A DNA stretch of 64,000 nucleotides, taken from Eustoma russellianum (taxonomy: Eukaryota > Streptophyta > Magnoliopsida > Gentianales > Gentianaceae). The notes beneath the pieces are model-generated. The model was not told where the DNA came from, did no database searches, and saw nothing but the letters and a program-made list of their open reading frames with translations. Positions 1 to 9,639 of this stretch are shown in pieces; the first letter of the stretch is position 1; the number at the start of each line of letters is the position of its first letter. The DNA lies in contig AP025054.1 of NCBI GenBank assembly GCA_036186865.1, forward strand, positions 25,590,118 to 25,654,117, read 5' to 3'. Made by a program: the position numbers and the translations under genes.

Positions 1-2490
1 GAGTTTTTGGTGATGCCGTTTGGATTAACAAATGCCCCTGCAGCTTTTATGGATCTTATGAAATACCGTCTTTCGAGAACAGTTGGACAAGTTTGTAGTG
101 GTATTCATAGATGATATTCTGGTGTATTCTCCTGACGAACAAACTCATGCTGTGCATTTGAGAACTATTCTAGGTATTTTGAGGCAGAAACAACTATAAG
201 CTAAGTTTAACAAGTGTGAGTTTTGGTTAAGAAGTGTGGCTTTTCTGGGTCACATGATATCGGAGGAGGGGATTGCTGTTGACCCGAAGAAGGTGAAAGC
301 TATAACTGAATGGCCTAGACCTACCAACGTCACTGAAGTGCGAAGTTTCTTGGGTCTAGCGGGTTATTACAGAAAGTTTGTTGAGGGATTCTCAAGGATA
401 GCCGTACCTCTCAGTCGCCTTACTCAAAAGAAGTCCAAGTTTGAGTGGACGGCGGAATGCGAGCAAAGCTTCACGGAGCTTAAGAAGAGGTTAACGACAG
501 CCCCAGTATTGGCTCAACCCTCCGGAACTGATGGGTTTGTGATTTATAGTGATGCGTCGAAGAACGGTTTAGGTACGTAAACTGTAGTATAAGGTTATGA
601 TCTTGCATACCAATTAAGTTTAGACTAACACCTTGTTTGTAGGTTGCGTTTTGATGCAAAAGGAACGAGTCATTGCATATGCCTCAAGACAACTAAAGCC
701 TTATGAGAAAAACTACCCAACACACGATCTTGAACTCGCCGCAGTTGTATTCGCCTTAAAGATTTGGCGGCACTATCTATATGGAGAAAAGTGTGCGGTA
801 TTCACGGATCATAAGAGTTTAAAATATTTGTTCTCACAGAAGGAATTAAATATGAGGCAGCGGAGATGGTTGGAGTTGCTAAAAGACTATGATTTGACAA
901 TCCATTATCACCCAGGAAAGGCTAATAAAGTGGCAGATGCGTTAAGTCGGAAGTCCAGCCATGCGCGACAATCACCATTAGAAAGAGAGATAGAGGAATT
1001 CGGTTTAGATTTGATTGACTCCACAGTGAACGTTTTGACAACATTGACTATCACACCAAGTTTGGTTGATCGGATAAAGGAGGCTCAGAAGAATAATAAG
1101 ACCCTCAGTGAAATAATGGAAAGGGTGAAACATAGTCAAGTTGAAGGATTTCGGACCAAGGAGGATGAGAGCTTATGGTTTAGAGAAAGATTATGTGTAC
1201 CTGATGTTGACGAACTTAGAAAGGAAATCTTGCAAGAAGCTCATAGTTCGAGGTTATCAATACACCCTGGTAGCACCAAGATGTATAATGATCTTAAGCA
1301 ATATTATTGGTGGTCTGGAATGAAACGACATGTTGCTGAATTTATAGAAAGGTGCTTAGTTTGTCAACTAGTCAAGGCAAAACACCAACGGCCTGGTGGA
1401 TTGTTGATGCCATTAGAAATTCCGGAATGGAAATGGGAACATGTCACGATGGATTTTGTAGCTGGTTTACCAAAGACAAGAAGCGGATATGACATGATTT
1501 GGGTCATCATGGATCGTTTAACAAAGTCTGCCTATTTCCTACCCGTTTCAAGTGAAGCACCTCTTGACAAGTTAGTGAATTTATATATGGAGAATATTGT
1601 TAGCTTGCATGGTGTTCCAGTAAGTATAGTATCCGATCGAGATTCACGGTTTACATCCAAGTTTTGGACAGTATTCCAGAAAGCCGTGGGTACGGAATTA
1701 AGGTTGAGTACGGCGTATCATCCCTAAACCGATGGGCAGTCCGAGCGGACTATTCAGACCTTGGAAGATATGCTAAGGGCATGCGTTATGGATTTTAAAG
1801 GGAGTTGGGATGGAATGGTAAAGCTAATGGAGTTTTCATATAACAACAGTTACCACAGCGCAATTGACATGGCTCCTTTTGAAGATTTGTATGAAAGGAA
1901 ATGTAGGTCCCCGGTTTTTTGGGACGAAGTGGGTGTGAGGACCATCACCGGACCTGAGCTATTGGAGAAAACGTTAGAAAAGGTGAAAGCCATCCGGGAA
2001 AGACTCAAGGCGGCTCAAGATCGCAGCAAGAGTTGGGCAGATTCCAAACGACGACCATTGGAATTTAAGGTGGGTGAAAAAGTCTATTTGAGGGTATCAC
2101 CTACAAAGGGTGTAATGAGGTTTGGAGTAAAAGGCAAGCTAAGCCCTCGTTTTATTGGTCCTTACGAAATACTTGAGAAGGTGGGAGCCTTGGCATATAG
2201 GTTAGCATTATCTCCGGTATTGGAGCAAATTCACAACGTATTCTACGTTTTCACAACTGAGGAAGTACGTGATGGATCCAAGTCATGTACTTGAGGCACA
2301 ATCCTTGGAACTCAAAGATGATGTTACTTATGACGAGATGCCGGTGAAGATAATAGACCGGAAGGATCAAGTTTTGAGGAAACGAGTGATCCCTTATGTG
2401 AAAGTTTAGTGGAGCAACCACACAGAACGTGAGGCCACTTGGGAGCTCGAAGAACAAATGCGGGAGAAGTATCCTCAGCTCTTTGACTAA
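1..2490 (+). pseudogene. Gypsy pol remnant: RT end, RNase H, integrase, chromodomain
   Basis: The polyprotein copies element RNA and inserts the cDNA. Segments: RT 1-572 with the FIDD catalytic motif at 104-115; a 70-nt intron 573-642; RNase H from 643, with the TDHKSLKYLF block near 790-830; integrase with its zinc-finger cysteines (CLVCQ) near 1355, DFVAG near 1453, VSDRDSRFTS near 1630 and SERT near 1741; and a chromodomain near 2390-2490 with TWELEEQM, ending LFD-stop at 2488. Lesions: a one-base insertion near position 61, TAA at 197-199, TAA at 1725-1727 replacing the Gln of the usual HPQTDG block, a frame change near 2260 and TAG near 2407. The product would be non-functional; identification is secure, clade less so. 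Confidence 0.93.
573..642 (+). other. Probable spliceosomal intron inside pol (RT/RNase H junction)
   Basis: The reading frame runs ...ASKNGL, then meets GTACGT at 573, contains a CTAAC branch-point-like word near 626 and ends TTTGTAG at 642. Removing these 70 nt joins G to GT and restores the uninterrupted block GLGCVLMQ. The related element on the minus strand has a 70-nt GT..AG segment at the identical codon (21501-21570) with mostly different sequence. Same position, phase and length but diverged sequence is what a tolerated intron looks like rather than a chance insertion. Confidence 0.8.
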
Positions 2491-2520
2491 GGTACGTAAG
2501 TTTCGAGGACGAAACTTTTT

Positions 2521-2535
2521 GTAAGGGGGGTGGAA
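2521..2535 (+). other. Polypurine tract of the plus-strand Tekay-like element
   Basis: The purine-rich run GTAAGGGGGGTGGAA abuts the TGTCATACC start of the LTR and primes second-strand DNA synthesis. The same tract, with one G fewer, abuts the LTR of the minus-strand relative at 19610-19623. Confidence 0.85.
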
Positions 2536-3494
2536 TGTCATACCCCATGACTTTTTAAGCACGGCTTCCAGTAGTTAAAAGTCAACCTTAAATGCAATTT
2601 GATTAATTTTATAGGTTAAGAGACTTGGGTAAATAAAATATAAAAGAAAAAGGGGTTAAAAGTAGAATTAAAAGAACTAGGCGGAATTACCAAATTACCC
2701 CCAACTGAAGGGTTGGGGAGTTACACCACTTTTAGTATAACTCCCCATTAGATTAAGAGGGGGGGTCGGTTAAAAGAAGACAGAAAGAGAAGAGAAACCG
2801 CAGGAGAAAGAGAGAAAAGAGAAAAGGAGAGGAAGAAGAAGATGAGAAGAAGGAAAAGGAAGGAAGAAGGCCAATCTAGGTTCAATCCTTACCAAGATTC
2901 TGCAGTAAATTCGTAAGGCTAACTAGAAACAAAGGCAAGTAATCTTTCTTACGCTTTATGTAAGTTTTGATTCTATAGGCCCTATGTTCTTATAAAGAGA
3001 AAATGCGGATCACACATTAGTAATCTTGCCTTTTCTATGTTAAATGCTTAACTATATGTAATTGTTGTTGTTAGTTGTGTAAAGTAATGTTCTTTGGGCC
3101 AAATTTCTGAGGATAGCTATGTGATGCTTTGTTGTTTGTCAAGCATGCCCATGAAAGTGTATTCTTGATGTTTTTATTGTCTTGTTATATTCTTGTGTTG
3201 GTTGTCTACACCTTAGATGTCTGAGAGGATTTGCAGAGAATTGAAGGAGGAATGATGGCATTGTTATAGACTTGTTGTGTTGGGAAGGTTGAAGATATCT
3301 ATTGAAGGTTGTGAATGAATAGAAGGTTAAGAGTGAATATTATTAGACATGTCTAAGGATTAATTCATGTTAGTTGTGTGTTAAGCATGATGAATCTAGA
3401 TGGTAAGACGGATCTTGAGGTGTTTAACATGGAAGGGGTGAAGAAGAAAGGTGTTGAGTGGAAGTTACTACAGAAAAACTGCAGTTCTGAACCG

Positions 3495-3755
3495 TCAGAA
3501 CACTTCGAACACCTACATTAGGCGCTTCAAGTCACATTAGGCACCTAATGTAGGCGTTCAATGTGTCCCAGAGCATCCCGGTACACTTCGAACACCTACA
3601 TTAGGCGCTTCATGTCACATTAGGCGCTTCATGTAGGCGTTCGATGTATACGGCAAATCCCCGAACACTTCAAACGCCTAGTATAGGCGCTCCAAGTCAC
3701 TTTAGGCGCCTCATGTGGCGTTCGAAGTATACTGGAAGTCTTTTTGACCCTTTAG
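3495..3755 (+). repeat. Array of short imperfect palindromes (GCCTA..TAGGC type) in the gypsy LTR
   Basis: About eight half-sites or whole copies of a unit resembling CTTCGAACNCCTACATTAGG followed by CGCTTCA, in both orientations, separated by words such as CATGTCACATT. Each unit is an imperfect inverted repeat centred on CAT. The minus-strand relative has a differently sequenced palindromic array at the same relative place in its LTR, next to a CTGCAG site. The same words occur in the copia LTRs of this window. Confidence 0.8.
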
Positions 3756-4119
3756 GCGTCCTATGTATGTGTAGTAACTCTATACACTTCTTCTGAACAT
3801 AAAATGCAAGGGTATTTGAGGTGTAATTGAGGAATAGATGTTAAGTTCGACTAAGTAAGAGTAAGATGGAATCCCAAGTGAATTAGTGAGACGAACGGAC
3901 TTGGAAAGATACGAACGTGGAGTGTTTGAGGTGCAAGACAGTATACTTGATATGTAAGATATGTGTGTGTGCATGTTACATGTTTGATACGAAGTTGCAT
4001 GAGCATCCTGCATCACGACATGGGCACTTGCATTCGACTGGAGAATTGCTTGGCGAAAGAACATGTGTGTACAAGAGAAGTTTAAAGTTTTCGAAAGGCA
4101 AATTATGGCTGCTGGTTGA

Positions 4120-4405
4120 TCGCAGTGTATAAAAGTCACGCCTGCGAAAGCAGGGTATAAAAGCGTGACCTGTGAATCAACAACAGGGTATAAAATATTT
4201 TATGGGGCCGTGGACCTATCAGCACGGATATATGATATATGTAATGGGGCCGTGGACCTATCAGCACAGATATATGATGTATGTAATGGGGCCGTGGACC
4301 TTTCAGCACGGGTTATAAAGTTATATGTTATGGAGCCGTAGAGCTTTCAGCACGGGGTATAAAGTTCTATTTGCTGTGGACTGATCACCCACAGGGTATA
4401 AAGTT
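4120..4405 (+). promoter_or_regulatory. Tandem TATA-like boxes with small inverted repeats (LTR promoter region)
   Basis: Six TATAAA(A/G) words at 4128, 4156, 4189, 4314, 4358 and 4397, usually preceded by GG or GGG and by a short inverted repeat (for example CTGCGAAAGCAG at 4142). Between them are three 42-bp tandem units starting near 4203, 4245 and 4287 that share TGGGGCCGTGGACC and CAGCACNG. The minus-strand relative carries a corresponding array. This is the likely core promoter of the LTR; the start site actually used cannot be told. Confidence 0.6.
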
Positions 4406-5167
4406 CTGCTACGCGAAGAATATGATAAGAAGAGTTATGAAATGTTTTGTGAAATGACACGCATGATATGTTTATGAAAGAGGACATATGCATGGGTGTT
4501 GTGTGTGGTTTTAAAGAAGTACATGCATCATGATACACGAAGCATAAGATTTGATATGCAAGAAATGTGACTAGCTTATGACTTGCTTATGTGATATGTT
4601 GTTTTAGTACATGTTTATTCTCGTATCCGTGTATCATTTATGTGTTTTGTCTGTTTTGAGGAATTCTGATAAAGATGCTATTTGCTAACCCGAGCACCTT
4701 ATTTTGGGCAATAATTTATACACTGGTGACTCGTCGTGTGTGATCCCGTAAGGTGTATAGACGGGTTACTTGCTGACGATATTTTCGCTAAGAACAGATA
4801 CTCTATTTCCTTTTCAGGTGAGCCAGAATATGAACTGATATTCGTCGAGGACGATGGCGAGTGGGCTCAATGGCATGATGGACATGGAAGTAGATAGATG
4901 CTTGGTTACTTTCTTTAAGTTGGGAAACTTGATGTTTATTATGCTGTACTGGGGGATATGTTAGACAGTTGATGGAACACCTTTTATTTCTGTTGTATTT
5001 TCTGGTTACATCAATGATGTTGAAGTTTTAAATTTTACGACGTTTCCGCTGATTTATCTTACATCATGGATGATGCATGCTTGATCCGCTTTGACGCTTC
5101 GTAGTTCTCATAGTAGACTACATCGGGTGCACTGGTTCCGATGACAGTTTCGGGCCAGGGCGCTACA

Positions 5168-6164
5168 GTTGTACTCCAGAAATCAAGTTCCTGCGTGTGG
5201 CAGGTACATGTACCACATTGCTTAATTCCAGTCTTTTGCCCGAAGTCAACTTGAGAAGCCCCTTCCTTTTCCAACAACTTGGATTCCATGTGCATGTCCC
5301 AAAAAGATTTGTTTGTCATCACCTCAGATAAGACGACTGCAGCAATAACTTCTTCATCCTTTGTTTTCTTCTCCACAAGATGTACTTGGCTTCTAGTCGT
5401 GCCTTTCCGCTAGTTGCATTTGGCCGCTTGATGGCCAAGTTTTCCACACAGCCAGCAGGCTCCTTTGAGTTTCTTCTGTCATTGTCCCTTCACAAAAAGC
5501 TTACCTTTTCCATTACTCTAGGTCTTTTGTCTTTTGGGTTTGTGCTCCACCACACTAGCCTTGGAGCCTCCTTCGTAACTTTCCTTGTCATCAAGCCTGT
5601 TGTTTTCTTCAATTCGTATATGTCTGATGACACCATCATTGTGAATTTGGCATCATCATGCTTCCCTTTCTTCTTGTATTTTTTCCAAGAAGATGGAAGC
5701 TTCTCTAACAAGGAGGCTGGTTGAAAAGTTTCGTCTATTTTGATGCCTTCTTGCTCTAGATTATCCACCAATTGTTGATATTGTTGAATTTGGTCATTGA
5801 TTGGTATGTGGTCCACTATTTAAAATTTCAGAAATTTGCTGACCATATACTTTCTTTTGCGAACATCTTCAGAACCATATTTGTTCTGAAGTGCTGTCCA
5901 TATCTCCTTTGCTGAGGAGAATTTGACATAAATGACAAATAGAGAATTGGAGAGGAAGTTCAAGATGTGTCCTCTACAAGTTGTATTTTTAGCATCATAT
6001 TTGATACTTTCAGTTTCATCTGTTGGCTTCTCTTAGGTTAGCACATATGAAACTGAGAGCATCTCAAGGAAGAAAAGCACCTTGGCTGCCCATCACTTGA
6101 AGAACTTGCTATCAAATGGCTTCATTCTTGACATGTCGGGAACTGATGCTTGTCTAGTTGCCAT
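5168..6164 (-). pseudogene. Ty1/copia gag remnant, 3' end cut off by the gypsy insertion
   Basis: Gag forms the cytoplasmic particle that packages element RNA. Read leftward, the frame starts at the ATG at 6164 (MATRQASVPDM), passes a UBN2-type core that includes the EIWTALQNKYGSEDVRKRKY-like stretch near 5850-5920 and LVDNLEQEGI near 5750-5770, and reaches an intact CCHC zinc knuckle, CWLCGKLGHQAAKC, at about 5410-5455. In-frame stops interrupt it near 6096, 6040, 5820 and just after the knuckle, and similarity ends at 5168 where the plus-strand LTR finishes. No downstream pol of this element is in the window. Confidence 0.82.
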
Positions 6165-6480
6165 ATTCAATCACAAAAATTGCTTTAAGATTGTTGAAAA
6201 TTTGCAGAGAATAGTGGCAACACAAAAATATAGAACAGCCGAGACGTGACGGATTGTCACTGTCTTTGAAGCAATTTTGCCTATACTGAAGAGCAAGGTA
6301 TACTTCTAGCAAATGCTTTCCAGGATATAACGGTTTACTTCTTTTTTATTGCTCTTAGAGTGAAAGTATGAACTTGTATAGTAGAAGAGAATGATAGTGA
6401 AGAATGAGAGAAGAATGCTGCAGAATTTTCATAAGAAATTGAAGAAGTTTTCAAGTCTATGTTGAAGATAGCAAAGCCTA

Positions 6481-6490
6481 CTATTTATAG
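6481..6490 (-). promoter_or_regulatory. TATA box of the older copia LTR
   Basis: CTATAAATAG on the minus strand, about 320 bp upstream of the gag start, within AT-moderate sequence; a good match to the plant TATA consensus in the expected position for an LTR promoter. Confidence 0.6.
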
Positions 6491-6617
6491 GCTTTTAGTT
6501 CACAAACTACAAGTTCAAAAGACCCTTTTTTGCATATTTTTCCACATTGGATCGGTTATCGACGTTCAATATGAAAGGAGATGTCATTTGGTGCAGAAGT
6601 TGCGTCTTTTATGAATA

Positions 6618-6775
6618 GTCAGGACACTTCAGGCGCCTTATGTAGGCGTTCGAAGTGTTCTGGAAGCTTGCTGGAACACTTCAAACGCATACGTCAGGAG
6701 CTTCATGTCACTTCGAACGCCTACATCATGCGCTTCATGTGACATCGAACGCCTACATTAGGCGCTTCAAGTGTT
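6618..6775 (-). repeat. GCCTA..TAGGC palindromic array in the older copia LTR
   Basis: Four units in 158 bp, each like CTTCGAACGCCTACATNAGG plus CGCTTCATGT, some degenerate. It sits 130-290 bp upstream of the TATA box of this LTR, that is, in the U3-like part. Confidence 0.75.
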
Positions 6776-7000
6776 TGGAACGCTCTCATTTCCTTCCATT
6801 GTTCATAAAACACTCCAAACTTCACCCAATCTCCTATTAATAGGTCACATAATATTATACAAGGTTGGATCACAAGATTTAAAGTACTTTGAATTACTTT
6901 TCCAACACCAAACACACATTTCACGTCGCATGAATACGCATGGTTGCATCCGCTTTTAACTGTATAAATGCCTTTGGATTTGTAATGCCAAATGCTCATA

Positions 7001-8010
7001 TTTTGATTCCGCGAGCTGAGAACGTGATTGTTACCGTGACGTCCCCGAGCAAGCTATGATTGCCAAGCACTGGTATAATATCCGGTTTCAGTTGGGATCT
7101 TCGGATCATAGTATACTCTAATTCCTCGACCATCTCTCACTCACCATCTGAACCCCCCTTGCAAGAAAACACACATGGCCATTTCCGGTTTAAAACCAGA
7201 ACCAGAAAGGATAAACAAGAAGCAAAACAGCTATATATCGGAATCAAAACCGCCATATATCAGAACCAAAACCAAACCATAACGTAATCCTAAGCTTAGG
7301 TTTAGATTAAGACTTGTAATTTCTCAAACTTAAACCAAAAACGGCGGTTTAGGTTTGGCATGTACTGACATGAAACCGGAAGGTTTCAGACCGATAGCGT
7401 CTCATAATTAAGATAAGTATTATCTTTATAGTGCATAATTTATAAATATTGGGCTTTACCATTTTAAAAATATCTGTGATGTGAATTTTTAGAGAGCATG
7501 ACTATTATTAAATGTCCACTCGAACATAACATGTGCAAAAACAATGTGAATAATCATACTAATGTGCAAAAGGAGTCACCTTGTTCTTCTTAGTGAATCT
7601 ATACATGAAAATTATAAATCAATGGAGTAAGATTTAATACGAGATAATAGCGTTACATGGAATTTGATTACTCTAAACCAAAAAAAGTAAATATGATGGT
7701 TAAGTTTACTTAATTTTAAATCATTTGGTCATCGATGTTAGGCTCAAGGTCTTTTTGAAATCCTATTATTATTTAAAGCAAATATAGTTTAACATGTTTA
7801 GAAAAACTAACTTTTTCTAAACCTGAACCTAAACTGTAAATCGGATCAAAAAAACTGGTCAAAACTTAAACCTGATAAAACCAAAACCAGAACTGTCAAC
7901 AAACCAAAACTGGCAAAACCATAAACCACAAACTTTAGATTAAGATTTGTTATTTTATCAAACCAAAACTACCGGTTTTACAAACCGTGTTCATATCTAA
8001 TAGCAAATAC
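7001..8010. other. Intergenic AT-rich DNA with AACC-type degenerate repeats
   Basis: No gene seen. Two patches (about 7180-7370 and 7815-7990) are built from degenerate AAACCAAAACCGG / CCGGTTTTGGTTT words in both orientations; such words are common in plant repeats but no terminal structure could be recognised. The last five bases, AATAC (8006-8010), are the left target duplication of the next element. Confidence 0.5.
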
Positions 8011-9442
8011 TGTTAGGTCCCTCGGAACATACTAGAAGAGGGGTTGAATAGTGTATTCACCAAGTATGAATAATTTTTCGGATATTTTTCGCTGATGAGA
8101 ACGAATAAATACTTGTGTGTGTTCTTCAAAAGTAATAAACGTGTGGAAGCGTAAAGAACACCGAATATATATAGGTTCTAGTTAAAGACACTACTCATCT
8201 GCCTTCTTGGTATTTCAAAAGAAGGATTTTTGAATAGGGGATTGTTATTTCTTTTGGGGGACCAACAATTAAAAAGAAAAATACAAATAGTGTAAAAATA
8301 GGCCACATGCCTAGACAAGATCAAGAAATACCAACCCCTTGAAGTCTATCCACTAAAAAATTTCCTTGCTCCTCAAAGAATTCTTGTTGGGAGTATGGTA
8401 CACCACTACACCACCAACTAACCCTTCAAGGTTTGGATCTCTTCAAACAAGAAGCACTCTTGCTTCTTGACCAACAATCTACACTTAGCTCCTCACAATC
8501 TTCACTCAAAAAGAAGACTCTTCTTCTTTACAAATCACATCTTTCACAAATAAAGTAAAATATGCAATGATACAACTATTTTGAAAGCAAATGCTTGAGA
8601 GAAACTTGAGATCTCGTAGGTAGAAAGTTGAAGATGAAAAATGATGAAAACTTCTCTTTTAGTTAGCTCCTAGCCATTGACATGCTGCAGGAGTGAAAGG
8701 AAAGTTTTTGTCTCTTGTGATCACAAATCCTCTTCTATGGAGATCTTCTTCTTGGATGAAGACAAACTTCTTGAAGAAGCTTCTTCTTGAAAGCTCAAAG
8801 AGGAAAGAGAGCATACTCCAAAGTTAGAGTGTAACCTGCGATGTTTCACTAAGAGAGAAGGTACAAATGTCAAGTAATCATAAGAAAGTGCAGCATAAAA
8901 CATTTGTAACGTTGAGTCATACGAAGCGCCTGATGTGATTTATGAACAGACGTTCAATGTGACATGGAACGTCTTAAGTGAATAAGGAATATTTGTTCAA
9001 TGGCACATGAAGCCCTTATTGTGGGCAACAACACCTGTTCGAAGTCATATGAAGCGCTTAATCTCGGCCTTCATACTTGTTCGAAGTAATTCTGAGTTTA
9101 TTCAAAAGCAGTTTGGTATTCGTGCCCATTTTGGGGAGAAAAAGTCACATTTGACTTTTGTAGCACACATGAAGCGCCCGTTAAGGCGTTCAAAGTGTGA
9201 TGTCACCCAGCTTGATACATGAGGCGCCTTATCTAGCTTTGGAAGTGTCTTGGTTTCCTAACACTTCATATGAAACGCCTTATCTAGGCCTTCGGAGTGT
9301 TCTAGTTTTCAGACACTTGACATGAAGCGCCTTATGCAGACATTCGAAGTGTATTGGTCTCCAAACACTTCATGTGAGGCGCCTTATATAGGCGTTCTAA
9401 GTGTCAATTGTGCAAATCATCAAAACTTAACATATTCTAACA
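8011..9442 (-). repeat. 3' LTR (1432 bp) of the minus-strand SIRE-like element
   Basis: Bounded by TGTTAGGTCC at the left and CTAACA at the right, i.e. TG..CA ends in both orientations. It aligns along its length with the two halves of the 5' LTR (16897-17332 plus 26777-27763). It contains the palindromic array 8925-9405. Confidence 0.9.
8925..9405 (-). repeat. Palindromic array in the SIRE-like 3' LTR
   Basis: Roughly nine copies of CATGAAGCGCCTTAT / AGGCGTTCGAAGTG words, alternating with TCTGGTTTCCAAACACTT linkers. Units are degenerate and individual copies lack one arm. Counterparts are at 27230-27725, 36080-36575 and 44980-45415 in the other SIRE-like LTRs. Confidence 0.75.
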
Positions 9443-9456
9443 TTCTCCCTTTTTTG
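9443..9456 (-). other. Polypurine tract of the minus-strand SIRE-like element
   Basis: Minus-strand CAAAAAAGGGAGAA directly precedes the LTR start TGTTAGAATATG. The plus-strand copy has AAAAAGAGGGAGAA at 44923-44936. Confidence 0.8.
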
Positions 9457-9639
9457 ATGATTTCACAATTTGCATAACTTTTAAGATTTGCTCCCCCTCA
9501 CATTGTGCCTAAACTTTTCTTTAGAGGAAATTGATGAATCAAATTTCATGATGCATGTCATGATAAGCAAAATTTTCATCATCACCATTCCAAATAAAAG
9601 CATATCAAATCCATTTCATTTATCTTCACATCACAGAGC

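Larger units (their letters stand above)
1..5167 (+). mobile_element. Ty3/gypsy chromovirus, Tekay/Del-like, 5'-truncated by window start
   Basis: Plus-strand LTR retrotransposon entering from the left edge. Visible order is reverse transcriptase (C-terminal half), RNase H, integrase, chromodomain, polypurine tract and one long 3' LTR; gag, protease and the 5' LTR lie outside. The RT-RH-INT-CHD order defines Ty3/gypsy chromoviruses, and the close relative on the minus strand at 17333-26776 supplies the full structure. The LTR ends in GGGCGCTACA at 5167 and is followed by GTTGT, the expected right copy of a 5-bp target duplication whose partner is off-window. The element landed in the gag region of an older copia element on the opposite strand. 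Clade assignment rests on chromodomain and long LTRs, seen by eye. Confidence 0.9.
2536..5167 (+). repeat. 3' LTR (2632 bp) of the plus-strand Tekay-like element
   Basis: Begins TGTCATACCC directly after the polypurine tract and ends GGGCGCTACA. Its ends match those of the minus-strand relative (TGTTATGCCC ... GGGGCGCTACA). A pyrimidine/purine-rich stretch (2790-2870) lies near the start, then a palindromic array (3495-3755), then repeats bearing TATA-like boxes (4120-4405). No coding capacity is credible; the ORFs seen here are chance. The LTR provides the promoter and terminator of the element. Confidence 0.88.
6190..7000 (-). repeat. Probable 5' LTR and leader of the older minus-strand copia element
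   Basis: Lies immediately upstream of the gag ATG at 6164. A clear TATA box, CTATAAATAG, is at 6481-6490 on the minus strand, followed by a pyrimidine-rich leader. Upstream of the TATA box, 6618-6775 holds the GCCTA..TAGGC palindromic array. No clean primer binding site or target duplication was found, so both boundaries are estimates. Confidence 0.5.

Noticed and set aside
5059..5376. A continuous 105-residue minus-strand protein
   Set aside because: It runs from copia gag into the unrelated gypsy LTR across the insertion point at 5168, so it is a chimera.
7060..7287. 75-residue ORF in the AACC-rich patch
   Set aside because: Low-complexity translation of degenerate repeats with no recognisable motif.
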